Shown here piece after piece: positions 36,103-49,600 of a DNA stretch of 64,000 bases. Every line of letters starts with the position of its first letter. Positions within the stretch are counted from its first letter, which is position 1. The DNA comes from Actinernus sp. WN-2022 (taxonomy: Eukaryota; Cnidaria; Anthozoa; Actiniaria; Actinernidae), in assembly GCA_030867875.1 (NCBI GenBank), contig JAOWCC010000577.1, positions 150,838,344-150,902,343 on the forward strand, written 5' to 3'. The notes under the pieces were generated by a model that saw only the letters and a program-made list of their open reading frames with translations, searched no databases and was not told the origin of the DNA. A program made the translations under genes and the position numbers.

Positions 36103-36259
36103 ACATAATACTTATCATATCGTAGAAACAGCTGATCAGTTTTTAATACGGGGTCGGACGTAAGATACACTTGCTAACTGATCCAGAATAATGGACTTTA
36201 GAAATTTGGGAGAAAATCGGGTTCTCTCTCTATACACAGGGGTTGTAACTTACTGCGTT

Positions 36260-38490
36260 GTAGTCTTGAGGGTAATTCAACCAAACTTTTGGATATATGT
36301 GATGTGTATGGATTAAAACAATTGATCACCGACCCCACAAGAATTACGTCAACATCCAAGACTCCATTGACGTTTATTTGACAAATTCAACAGATAAAAT
36401 TACAAACTCGGGTGTCCATGAAATTGGAATTAGTGATCACTTTTTATTATTAATATTCGGTACGTAAATCAAATCACTTCAGCCCGGGTTGTCGGCGTAC
36501 CATTAAAATGCGTCAGTTAAAATAAAATGACGATAATGATTCCTAAACGACTTAAAACAGGTGCACTGTACAATTATGAAAACCCCAATAATGATTTGGG
36601 ACAACTTAAAAAGTAAAGCCCACAAATATAAAAGAGCGGGGAATGATGTCAACAACACGATCCATGCTTCCAAAAGCAGCTATTATAAACGATGTATTAA
36701 CAAATTAAGGCAAACATGGAAGATAATAAATGAATTAACTTGTCGCAAAATAAATCCTCCTGTGGGTTGATTAATGAAATCAAGTATGAGGAGCGTAGCC
36801 TAAATATGGCAGCTGACATTTCGGGAGCATTTAATAACCATTTTACAAATGTTGGACCGAACCTAGCCAGCAGTATTCCTCATTCATCAGTTCCTCCTGA
36901 ACAGTTTCTCACACCTACAGAGAAAACGTTCCCGCTCCAACTCACGAATAGTAACAGTACACAACTTATTGAGTAAGCTATCCCCTAAAAAAGTAATGGT
37001 TAGATGATATTCCATGCAAATTACTAAAACTTGCAGCAGAGATTAAATATTGCGCCTTCTTTGATGAACATATTTAATTTTTCCATCCAAACAAATATTG
37101 TTCCCACGGAGTGGAAACTTGCCTGAATTATTCTAATTTTTTAAAACGGATGCTAACAATCATCGGCCAATCTCTGTCGTTCCTGTTGGGATGGCAGGAA
37201 TCGTAAAGTATTCGAGAAAAAAAAATATGACCAGCTTTACAAGTTTCTTAACGATAACCATTTGTTATCAGACTGTCAATCTGGCTTTCGATCCCTTCAC
37301 AGTATCTGTTAGCATTATTTGATGCTACTAACAACTGGTCTATGAATATCGATCGAGGTCTCTTAAATGGTACCATCTTTATTGACCTCAAGAAAGCTTT
37401 CGATACCATAGACCACGACATTCTCCTAAGGAAACTGAGAACTGAACTGGTATGGTTCAGTCTACTCTAGACTGGTTCCAATCTTATTCGATCGCACCCA
37501 AAAATGCATCGTAAATGGTCACATATTGAATACAAACCGCTTATCTTATGGTATTCCTCAAGGAACAATTCAGGCCATCTACTATGTCTAATATACATTA
37601 ATGATTTGCCAACCTGTTTAATCACCGCCTCCCCCAGAATGTATGCAGACGACACTAGTATAACTGTCGCGCAGCTACTAACGAGGAACTTCATAACCTT
37701 CTAAAATAATGTACTAGCCAAATACAATGTTTGGCGTAGGGCAAATAAACTGAGCTTAAATGTCACTAAAACTGAATTCATGCATGATAATTGGTTCCCG
37801 GCAAAGATGATTGTGCGACACAGGTTCAAAATCCAATTCGTATACAAATTGGGGAAGAAAGTATTAAATGTGTACTAGGTGTTATTGTAGATGAAAATGT
37901 CTCTTGGAGAGATCATGTAAATAAACTTAATAAGAAAATATATGCAGGTTTGGGTGCCCTTAAAAGTACTTCATAAATGAAAACACAGTCAAGTATACAA
38001 AGTTATCAGACCATAGTAGAGCCGTACTTTGATTATTGTAGTTCCGTCTGGGATGGATTAAGCCAAGAACTTTGTGATAAGCTACAAAGGTTACAGAACC
38101 GTGCAGCGAGAATCGTTACTCAATCAGATTATGATATAAGTTCTCAATCCCTTCTTAACAAACTTGTCTGGGATACATTAATAAATAGACAGAAAAAGCA
38201 GAAAGCTGTAATAATTAAAAAAAATTTTTTTATCAAATGTCTCCCAAATATTTAAAAGACCTACTTAGTACATACCAGTACGTACAACCTGTTAGTAACA
38301 CGAGCAATACCCGCGGCGGCACGAGGCTGAAGCAGCTGCGTCATGCGCTGCCACTCATCACTCTCGGGGATGTACACCTCACAGCTACGCCTCACAGCAC
38401 CCCCCCCCCCCCCCCCCCCCCCTTCCCGCTCCCCCTCTCCCTGCGATTGTCACGCAGGCCAGTACATCTGGAATGGTTACCTGAATAAAA
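36260..38490 (+). mobile_element. Decayed CR1/jockey-like LINE (endonuclease and reverse transcriptase remnants)
   Basis: Pieces appear in the expected order in shifting frames. The endonuclease end is at about 36280-36450 (VYGLKQLITDPTRI and later IGISDH). A linker with LNMAADISGAFNNHFTNVGP is at 36740-36976. Polymerase palm pieces are at about 37330-37440 (FIDLKKAFDTIDHDIL) and 37600-37670 (LLCLIYINDLP, YADDT with the catalytic Asp pair). The C-terminal block is at 37791-38255 (YQTIVEPYFDYCSSVWDG). Many stops and frameshifts show it is dead. A C-run of about 24 bases at 38399-38422 interrupts the 3' end. Start and end are approximate. Confidence 0.88.
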
Positions 38491-39129
38491 CAGTAGACAC
38501 CTAAGAAAAGGAGGCTCTTCAAGTTTCTGGTTTCTTTGCTCTCATATCGGGGGAGTTAGTTTGTTGTGTTCAAACTAGTGCTCAGCTGCCGATGATATGC
38601 AGGCAGTAAGGGCTGTCCTTTATATCCACAATCAGGGCCGGGCAGCGATTTTCATATGAACTGACGAATCTTGCGCCATTAAAATCATGCAAATGTACTA
38701 ACAAACTGTGTCTAGATACAGTCTTCAAGGAAACTATTGGCCGCTACCAAATTGAAAAAAGGACTGGGGCCGAGTTTGTAAAGTTAATCCATTAACAGCT
38801 ACCGATCGAACGTGGACTCTTTATGGTCTCGAGCTCAATTGCAAACAATCAAATTCTTCACATTTAAAAACAAAACAAAGCAAATAAGGTTTCTCGAATA
38901 TTATGGGCTCTTTCTCGATATATCAACGACAATGAACTACAGCAAAACAATACCCTGAAATACAAAGAACCCTAACCCCAGAATACAATGAACTACAGCA
39001 AAACAATACCCTGAAATACAAAGAACGAACGAAAACAATAGAGTTGTCATTGTCCTGAATTTCAGGACGTTGATATATCGAGAAAGCCCCATATTATGTG
39101 ATGTTTTCAACAGCAAATAATAAACTTGG

Positions 39130-39290
39130 CCATCCCTTCATGTAGGACGACACGAATTGCTACCAAATTGTATTCTATTGTATTGTATTGTGTTGCGCTC
39201 TATTGTTGTATTGAATTGTATTGTGTTGTATTCTATTGTATTTTTGGTAAAACTTCGTGTCGTCCTACATAAAGGGATTGCCATAAACTT
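39130..39290. mobile_element. ACAATA-rich MITE, copy 2 of 3 (inverted relative to 4905)
   Basis: Arms CCCTTCATGTAGGACGACAC and GTGTCGTCCTACATAAAGGG enclose ACGAATTGCTACCAAA and a TTGTATTG-rich core, the reverse complement of the ACAATA core of the other copies. Confidence 0.75.
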
Positions 39291-39801
39291 GCTTATTTAG
39301 TTAAGGCCTTGCACAAATACTTCGGTGTTTTTTCTCATTTATTTGTTGAGAACCCTTGGCTAACCTTTGCCTCTCTTTGCCTCTGCATCCTGTTCAGTTA
39401 AAACTTTCAAATGATTCTGTCTGTTTATTTTGAAAGTGATTTTTGAATGGCCACTCTATAACATTATTTATAGAGGTTTAAGTAAGAGAAATCAAAACGT
39501 GGTCTAATCCATTAACGGAGATTTGGTCATCAGAAGAAACGTCAAAAAGCATCCGATCCCAAACATTCAGTCAAAATCACATGATGAAATCAGTAAGTGA
39601 GTTAAAATAAAATGACAAGTGCTTAATTGTGAAGTCATTTACCCACTACATCTGTCAACAATTAAAAATATTCTCTTCCATTTTCAGTTGTGCTACAAAT
39701 CATAGTTTCCAAGATCATGGCTTTGAAATCTCGCCGTTTCAATCTGCTCTCATCTGATCTGGCTTAGCTACAATTGATCTATGCATGACATGTTTCGCTC
39801 C

Positions 39802-40377
39802 TTAAAGTGCCAATGAAATGAAAAACTCGATCCCATTTATTTTATTTTATTACATTCTAGGCTTCTCTTAGTCATTCTGTGCTATTAAAAATCAATTTGG
39901 AGAGCGAACAATGTTTTTTGATATCGAAGTCAGGCGGAATTGCCAAAATCAGACAATTTTGTTGCCGTTAAATATATATGATAATCACGTGAGTGACGTC
40001 ACTGGGTCTGCGCATTTTATTCGTCTCCATAAATACTACAAAATAAGTGCTTTGTTTGGCCAATTTTCAATTTAAATATGTCTTACTTTGAGAAACCTTG
40101 ACGATGGCCATACTTTTTCTAATAGAAGCCTTGCAGTCAGCCATATGTTTACTTTTGTGAATATAAATGTCAGACCCAGTGACGTCACGCATGTGATTAG
40201 CAACTTTAACGGCATAAAAATTGTCGCCTGATTTTGGCCATAATTTTCGATACGAAATAAATTATGTTCGCGCTCTCCAAATTGATTTTTAATTGCATAA
40301 AATGGCTAAGGGAAGCCTAGAATTTAATAAAGTAAAATAAAAACGGGATCGATTTTTTCATTTCATTAGCACTTTAA
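39802..40377. mobile_element. TTAAAGTGC-ended MITE, second subfamily
   Basis: Ends TTAAAGTGCCAATGAAATGA and TCATTTCATTAGCACTTTAA are inverted, and the arms extend about 200 bp inward (AAAACTCGATCCC, CTAGGCTTC, TCCAAATTGATTTTTAAT, GTGACGTCAC). The termini match the family at 29667, 42761 and 51510 only for about nine bases, so it is a separate subfamily. Confidence 0.8.
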
Positions 40378-40696
40378 TTATAGAAGAGGTTGCAATCTTA
40401 TCTGACAATCATTATTATCAGTCAATGTTCAATCATCTGTTCAAAAGCTTTTGCTTGACAGTTATAGCATCATTCTTGCGTAGGTCTAGAGCATGTAAAT
40501 CGATTCCATGCACGTTCTCCGTTGATATGGTGCTCGGGATATTTGAAGAGACCTTTTAAAATCTTAAGCCACTATTTTATAGCAGATAACCATTGCGTCG
40601 ATCTCCACAGTCTGCGAATTCTGTTAACTATTTGCCACATAACTTGATCGACCTTCGTAGACTGAATTTCCACGTTGTAGCTAGCATCTTTCGATT

Positions 40697-43600
40697 CTAG
40701 CATTGATCGCACAGCGCTCTCTGCCCTTGTTTGTATGTTCTGCAAGGACACACCCGTCTGTGCGCCGCGCTAGAACTAGAACAACTATACAGTAACGGTT
40801 GTTTTTGGAAGATGCAGTTGGTTGAATTCCTCTCCTTTGCAGGAGCCACGAGGCACTCTTCGGTCTTCTTTGTCCGGCAGCCATGAACTTTACTGCAGAA
40901 AAAAAAAATACCTTTAGTATAAGTAATCATATGAGAACCAGTGCAATTTATGACTAACACCACGAGTGAGGTCTAAAAAATGTGCCAAAACTGCACGAGT
41001 CGCCAGACGAGTGCAATTTAGTACAATATTCAAATATCACGCGTGGTGTATAAATTATCAATGGCATAAGTAACTCATGATTACGTGCTTATCATATTAA
41101 TAGACACAGTTCATTCAGCTCCGGAGGATAGTTTGAAAGCTACTTTTTGTTACCACGCAAGCCTGCACAATCATTCCAGACATTGAGCCAATCTGCTGTA
41201 CTGTTTGGTATTTTTGTTCTCTGTTTAAGGTGACCCGCGCCTAATTATATTGACAACGGGGTCTTTTTAATCGCGATTTTGAACAGCTAAACATCCGATT
41301 TCTGAGATTTTTTTAACTGTTGACAAAGAATCCTCGAATTTGATAAAAAGTACAATTAGAAATTGATTAACAAAGAATTGCTGAAGATAAGCGATTTTCG
41401 AAAACGTTTTTTAGGAAAGAGCCGCCATGCGCTTTGTCATTTGAATCTCTGTGGGGATTGAGTGCAAACCATCTATATTTCCAAACCAAAAATATGGAAA
41501 AATGGTATTTTTGTTCTCTGTTTAAGCCAATCTGTTGTTCTTTGTCAGTTTAAGCCAAGTTTTAGTACCATTTCTCTGCTTTCTCTTTCAATTTTTTTCC
41601 TCTCTCAAAACTCCTCTATTAAAAACGCTCCGCTACTTTAAAAGTTTTCATAATATTGAAAATCACATGCAGGTCACCATGGTAACGTTAGTTTGCACTG
41701 GAGTGCAAATTACAATTAAGATTATATGCACTCGCTCTTGGCCAATCAGATTGCAGAAATGTTTTTAGTCATTTGATGGAAATCACGTGGGTTTCATACT
41801 TTCTTTGTTCTCCCAACAGTAGTATAGACTGATCAGAATTAGCCTCTTTTTGAGGTGGTAACTCATTAAAATGGGGTGGTATCTCATTAATTTAGATGAC
41901 GTCATTAACTATTGTCTTTAGTTCATTAATATAGTGCGGGGAAATGTCATGCGTGCCGGGAAAAATTATCTCGAATGACGTCATGGATCTATTGTCTTTC
42001 CGCATGAACAATGTGTGGGGGAATCTCATTAGCGTTCGGGGAAATAAATTATCTCCAATGACATCATGGCTCTATTGTTTTACCGGATAAATAAAGTTAA
42101 GTGGAATTCATTATCTATTGTTAATAAAGTGAAGTGGATTTCATTATATATTGTTTTAACGTATAAATAAAGTGAAGTGGATATCATTATCTATTGAGGA
42201 GGAGGATATCTAGACTAGACTGTAGGGTCGATGAGAGGTCGATAATATCCTTGTTGTATAACATATCAAACCCAAGAACTGGGAAAGGGAAGTCTTATGA
42301 ACTAAGAGGGTAAGGATGAATTGTAAATCTTATCGCTTATTGTTTGAATCAATATAATCTTGTTCCGAGTATTTCGTTTTGTTGATTATGTTAATTGTGG
42401 TTGCTTTCGTTAGAGAGAAACATTTACATAAAATATGTTTCCTCTAAAGAATAGGGCTATTGTTTCTGTCAAACTGTACTGAGTGTCCTTCTTTTATCGC
42501 TAATCCCTAAGAACAATAGCGGAGTTATTAAGGAAACTAATGTAGATATTTTGGCATCTCTTGTGAGTTTATTTACCATTCACTCTTTGTAAAACATTCT
42601 CTTGCCCTTCACTTAGTTAGGCAGACATAACTGAACACATGCGGCAGTAAATTTTCTCATGTTCTAACTTAATGAAATAAATCTCCAAACAAAAGAAAGT
42701 GTTCCGCTCCTCTTCTTTTATCATGAATTTGTATACGACTAATCCCTCACACAAAAGCTCTTAAAGTGCACCTAACCCCTTTTGCAATTTTTATACATAT
42801 GAAACTTTGAAAGGTTTTGAGTACTTCTGCGAAGAAATTGTTGGCTTACAGAGAATATTCTATGTTCTACGCTTATTTGAAATCGTGTAAATGTGACCTT
42901 TCCTGACCCATGACCGCGTAAGAAAAAGCCTGGGTCGATTCTGGATCTTACGTCACCTCATTAATGCATTATTCTCCAAATTATTGCAAAGTGGAATGAA
43001 TTAGATGACGTAAGATCCAGAATCGACCCAGGCTTTTTCTTACGCGGTCATGGGTTAGGAAAGGTCAAATTTTCACCATTTCAAACAAGCCTAGAACATA
43101 AAGTATTCTTTGTAAGCCAAAAAATTATTCGCAGAAGTACTCAAAACTTTTCAAAGATTCATATGTATAAAAATCGCAAAATGGGTTAGGTGCACTTTAA
43201 CATGAACTCAACGTGAATTTGCACGCGACTAATCCCTATAACATCCGTAGCGGTGTTACTGTAAAGCAGAATTGAAAATAAAAACATTTTAGAGTCTCCA
43301 TCTTGCTCACTGCTCAACTTCGAATGAATTCAGAGGCGGTCGGTTCTGGCTTCATATCCGCTCCACTCAATAAGGATCCCAAAAAAATCTCATCCACAGA
43401 AATAATAGACAATGAATCCACTTCATTTTATTTATACGTTCAAACAATAGATAACGAAATTCACTTCACTTTACTAACAATTGATAATGAAATACACTCC
43501 ACTTCATTTATGCGAAAAAACAAGACCCATGACATCATTCGAGATAAGTTATTCCACCGCGCGCTAATGAGATTCCCCCACACTTTATTCATGAACTAAA

Positions 43601-46600
43601 GACAATAGGTAATTACGTCATCTGAATTAATGAGACACCACCCCATTTTAATGAGATACCACCGCAGAAAAGAGGCTAATTCTGATCAGTCTATACTATT
43701 CACAACATATCCCGATTGTTTATAACAGTGAACAAAAACATGAAAGCGTGTTATATTACTTTTATAAAATAACGACAACATGGAACAACAAAATTTAAAG
43801 GAGATAACTTCCATGTCTGTAGCCTCTTACATAAACATGCCTTTTAGCCAATCAGAGCACGCGTACCATTTGGGTTATTAAATAAACATGCCTTTTAGCC
43901 AATCAGAGCACGCGTACCATTTGGGTTACTTTATGGTACTATTTTAACTTGTCCAGCGCTGGACCTTTCCCCTGTTTTCTAAAATAAAACCTGGAAATAA
44001 CCCATCACGTTGTGCCGATATTCATTACAAACACGGTGTAACCTGCGTGCATTGAAAAGCACAGTATATTCTAGAAGCTGAATTAAATATGATGTCAAAA
44101 TAGCCAGTAGTTACAACTTGTACCGGGGCTAAGTAAGAACAGTAAGAAGCTCTTACGCTATCAAAACGAATGTTTATTCTGTTTCCCGTGATCCGTCGAA
44201 ATGTGACCTGAAACGTTTTCAACGTACTTATAAATGTATGCTTACTTGAAGAGCCCGCTTTCTGCTTCCAGCATCCAAAGAAGTCGAACTTCATGGCCGG
44301 AGTCAATTCTTAACGTTTGAATGGCTAATTAGATTGTTAAGAGAATGTCTCTGGCCCGGTGTAGTTGCTCCACGGCGTTGCAATTTATGTTTGAGGTCAG
44401 TCTTTTCTCTTCATAATCATATTATCCATTTCGTAAATGAAGAGATGCTGGACCTAGCGTGTAAATTTATTCGAATTAAAAAATGAACCCCACCACAATA
44501 AATATCACATTAGTGTGTTGATTGAGTTTTGGGACATTTGGATCAACATTAGCGAGGTGGCGAGCTTTCAAAAATCACAAAATTAAGATAGCTCAGGTAT
44601 GGTCATGTATGGCCATACTGAACTCTCACGCCTATTTTTGTAATTCTCCAAAGCTTGCTATTCAGTTCTTACATAGTTAATAGAGTGGAATGGTTAGGAA
44701 ACTCAGGGACCTTCTTTGTTATAGGTCTTTGTTAACTTTTTTTCAACCACTACCGTGCACAAAACACAATAGAAATTCCAACATGTTAATCAATCAGCCA
44801 ATAGAAACGTGTGAGTTCAGTCGTTCAGGGAACGCTAATGAACTATGATCGTGCACAATCTTTTGTCTTACCCCTTCCAACCTAAATCGCAGCGCCTTTG
44901 TTAGCCCTTTTGAAGTTTGCCGGGTTTCCTAACCATTCCACTCTATTAACTATGGTTCTTATTTACTCAAACGTCTTCAAACTCGGTGAACATACTAATT
45001 TCGATGTGCTGTTCCATGTACGTGGTGGGGTTCATTCTAAAAATGTTTTTTTAATTCGTTAAATCTACACACTCGGTCCCAGTCCTTTATCAGTTTTCGC
45101 TAACTGCCAGGGATATTTTATCGATGAAATACTTGAGCTGTAGACTATAGTCACCCCGAACATTTATGCAAATATATTAGAGACCGTCGACATATTCTTC
45201 CTACCAAAGAGGAAGCACAAGTTTTGAAAGCGATTGACAGGCAAGCCATTTCAATGTGCAAGTAACGCGACAGTTTTGAAAGGTCACTCGTCAGAGCGGA
45301 TCAAAATCCCCAAATTTTTAATAGTAGGTGAAGCTGGACTTACTCAACCACGGGCAGATCGCTGACACCAATATACAGACATACACACAAAGCATATAGA
45401 CGAGGCCCTTTTGAGAGGTATGCATGTCCCCTGTCTGAATTTCTAAACTAGTCGTGTCGCAGTCTCTGAAGGTGGGCATTGTCGCTACTGGAATTTCGTC
45501 TATTGTTTTCTTATCCCTCTCTGTGCTCTCGCAATTTCAGATAATTTCAGACGTTCGTCTTCATTTCCTTCGTGTCGCTGTTTTAACGCTGTGTCGCTTG
45601 TCGGAATCTATCCCTAACAGGGCCTTATAGATGTATCTATCAAATATATGTAGAGCAGAGACCAGTGTACTAAAACTTATTTGGTGCCAACTTACGATGA
45701 GTTGATCTCGGGAAACAGCTCAGGCTCGCACACCAAGCCTACGGAATAAAGTATATAAAGTATATAAATAATATAAATAATATTAATCAACAAATTTATT
45801 TCCTTATATTTTATCCCGTTTGGGTACCAATAGAGGTTTACAGTGAACAATTTCTAGAACATGGCCATCAAGTGAATAGCGCTAGTGAAAACTTTCGATG
45901 ATGTTGTACAAATCAGCGTGTGCATGGATTGGTGTCAGTGGCATATCTCCCACCAACTTTTGAGAAAAAAAGCAAATATTGTTCTCCCAAAATGCCAGAA
46001 TGGACCATTTTTCCCATCAACTTTACGGCCGTCAACTTATCTTCAGTTTAAAGTATATTCTTTAAAGAGTATATTCTATGTTAAAGTCACTTTTTCTAGC
46101 GTTAAATTATGATCTACTGAATCTAAATTAAAAAGTGATGATGACGATGATAATATCACATGACAGCAGAAATTTCTGCAATGTTATTGGCAAAGAGTGC
46201 ATAAAATCGTTAATTTTAATTTGCACTTCATTACATGGTAACCAGTGGTTCTCAATGTTCTAAAAAATGTTGTACGGCGAAGCATTTTCCCTCGACGAGT
46301 TTTGAGATTGAAAAAATTGAAAGAGAAAACTAAACAGAGAATAAACATAACAAAAACACAATAAATTGGCTCAATGTCGGCATTCCGTGGTCAAATAAAA
46401 CGGGACTTCAAAGCTATTCTCCTGATGAACTAAACATTTTTTTCTGAGTCATATAACAAACAAGTAATTAATGCGTTACTCGTGCAATTAATGATTTACC
46501 CCACTCGCGATATTTGGAATTGAAATCGTATCAAAACTGGCAACTCGAGCATTGTTTCTATACTAATGATAATGATGATACGATAACAACAATTACCACT

Positions 46601-49600
46601 ACTTCCCTTTAAATAATTTGTTTCTGATTAAAACCAACCTTCATTAAAACACACGTCAGTGCATGAGGTGCCTGGTAAACCGATCTTTATTTGAAGTTCT
46701 GTCGCTGGCGGCCATTGAGATTTTTGACAAAAATCCTGATCAAATAACAGCAAAAATATAAACAAAAATGTCAAATATGAAACAGTTTTCTTATGACTGC
46801 GGTGGAAAATCAGTGATCAAGAAGGGGAGAAATATTTTAACCCAACTCATTACACTTAAGCCGATGATACACTGTTCAACATGTGTTGCCAACATGTGAA
46901 ACATGTGTATCATACCATGTTGAATGTTGAAAGAAGCAAGTCAACATGTTGAACGATGCCAGTTGCAGGAAATAGAGACATGCTCTATTCCATTCAACAA
47001 GTTGCAACATGTTAACTCGCTTCTTTCAACATTCAACACTGTAAGATACACGGTTTAACATTTGTTGTCAAGAAATGCTGAACGATATTAGCGACAAATG
47101 TTGAACCGTGTATCATCGGCTTTAGTTTAACTTAGCTCAAATCTCGTAACACTTGCCAGCCTCAGTTGAAAAATGTTCAAACGTTTGCTGATCCACTTTG
47201 CAGCTCTTCTTTTTCTCGCCTCCTTAATGAATCACTTGTTTAATTCGTAAAGTTTCTTTTATTTTCAACTTAAGAGTCTCCTTATCTCACTTAAACTAAG
47301 ATGCAGAACAGGAAAGGCCCTAGGTCCTGGGCATTCTCGACCCAGACCCCGGCTTCAGATTCATTTCTTCCTATACGCCAACGCATCCTCGCTCTAGCAT
47401 TACCAATAATCAGTAAATGGCAAACACGCTTGAAATACCGATTATTGGTAATTCTACGACAAAGCCTAACCCGAACCACAAACCGAACCCTAATTATCGG
47501 ACGAGTTCAAGGGTAAACGACGGGTTCTCACTCATCTAGAGCTAGGGTTCACAGGTAAACAAGAACAGCCGAGAAGGTAAACGAGAGAAATGTTTTTTTT
47601 TAGAGCGCTTCTTCTCGAACTCGTAATCGTTTGCGTTGGTTGTGCAGACGTCATGACCACAACACTAAGCGCGTCTACCGCCGTTCGGAATTTGACAATT
47701 GTTTATTGTTTAACTCAGCTGAGTTTAGCTTTTCAGTTATTCTGAGCCTCCTTGTACTAATCTGGTTGTTATTATTATTATTAGTCTATTGCTCTTTGTA
47801 AATTATGAGTACAAAATAAACTTCTTGTTGTTGTTGTTGTTTATCCTTGACTGGTTTTAAGAATGTCATTGTTTAATTTGCATTCTAGAATTAGCGATTA
47901 TTGATAATTGAAGAGTAAAAGCCAATTACTGATTATTGGTAATTTTCGAGCGAGGATATGTTGTATGCGCATGCTAGTTTTCGTCGATCATGCGCAGTAA
48001 GAGAAAATAAGAGATTGCAAAACGACACTAGTACGCATGATCGGACACAAGAACGCATGCGTAATATGAAACATGGCTCCAATAGAGACGAGTCTTCTTT
48101 CCGGTTCCCTCAAATTAAATAATGCAATGATAAGGAAACTCTGCTAATTCTTTTTAGCATAACCTGTGACATGAAAGTAGATTTACCCTACCTGGTTCTC
48201 TATGTAGGCATTGATTCTTTGTAGCATTCCTTCAGTCGTAAACTCAAAAGGAATGTAAGTTCGAACCTGTTTGAAATAAATCGAAACATCACAGTAGCTC
48301 GCAGAGTTCTTACATTTTGTGAAATCATCTGGTTTTATTTGAAAACGAAATATCAACAAGAATCATCGTCACTCAGGAACGACAAAGACAACCAATAAAA
48401 GGTACTAGTAAATTATCTTGACACTTACAGCACTATTCCACAAAGTACCTTAGTTTTGGCGATTATTTTAACGACTTTCTCTACTTCTGTCGCATTGTAG
48501 AGATCTAATGTGATCACGTGAGGTCTGCCAACGAATTTCTCCAAATATGGATGCTGTGACGTCAGCTGTTGATATAAAGGAAATCAGTTGTATGACAGAG
48601 CCTTACAGCGCTAATGTGATGCTCGGTTTCTAACTTTAAATATTCAGATTTTTGAGTTGAAGCAAGTAATATGATGTTCTTTTTAAAACGCCAGGTTAGC
48701 GTTAGCTAGATAGGCACTTAATTAAACTGAAACACCGGTAATCTACTCTTTAAATCTTAAGAGCAATAGTTTAGTGTGAGCCCCCTAGATAAGCTTTTAT
48801 TTGCTTTTGGGGCAAACACATACAAAATACGTTTAAATAAAAAAAGTAGTAACAGTTAAAAGCTTCAAATATTGAAATTTATAAATGTATGATATTTATA
48901 ATATTTTCTCGCGTGCGATTGGTGGAATTGCGTCACGTGACCCAATATTTGCTCTCCACCAGATGACTAATATCAACGATTATAGTTCAAAAGCAATCAC
49001 GTGACGTGTAGCGTGCATCCTCCACTGAACATTAGAGAGTTTAAGAAAACACGACGGAAACGTCTAGGACGACGGCATAAAACAATACCCTTAATTACAA
49101 AATACAAGAACTGCACGTGAAAATGCACGGAGCCACTTACATTTCGACCGTCGTCTGTAAAACACAACGTGAAAACCATACGTTTCAAAGAGAACGCGAA
49201 CGTCAATAAGTAAATCACTCCATCTTTCGTTAGGCGCCGTGAAGGGAACTCTATGCTTATTAAATTTTCGTAGATGTGGATGTGAAAAGTAATTAAAGGC
49301 GAATAAAGGAAATAGTAAACACCAAATTTTGGGATAAAACACTTTTCTACGTCCCGTCGCCACTACCGTCGCCGTCCTGGTCCCTATTAGAGAGCTTTAT
49401 AAGTAACCATGACGGCAACGTCTAGGACGACGGCATAACACAACAGACTTAATTACAAAATACAATAACTTCACGTGAAAATGCACGCAGTCAACTACAT
49501 TTCAACAGTTGTCTGCAAAAACACAACGTGAAAACTCTATATTCTACGTTGACAAGAGAACGCAAACGGTCGAAAGTAAATCACTCCGTTTTTCGTTCGG

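Noticed and set aside
44025..44306. 93-codon minus frame considered as the missing MGAT5 exon before the last one
   Set aside because: Its donor gives the wrong phase, and the segment at 45738-45696 fits both phase and family sequence (LVCEPELF).
45170..45270. Plus-strand stretch reading like LPTKEEAQVLKAIDRQAISM
   Set aside because: Short, without start or splice sites, and no supporting neighbour; treated as chance.
47180..47250. Minus-strand stretch reading KKKSCKVDQQTFEHF, considered as the MGAT5 Cys-rich exon
   Set aside because: Only one cysteine, no good splice sites, and the true exon (DFCQKSQWPP, SCTDVC) was found at 46735-46639.
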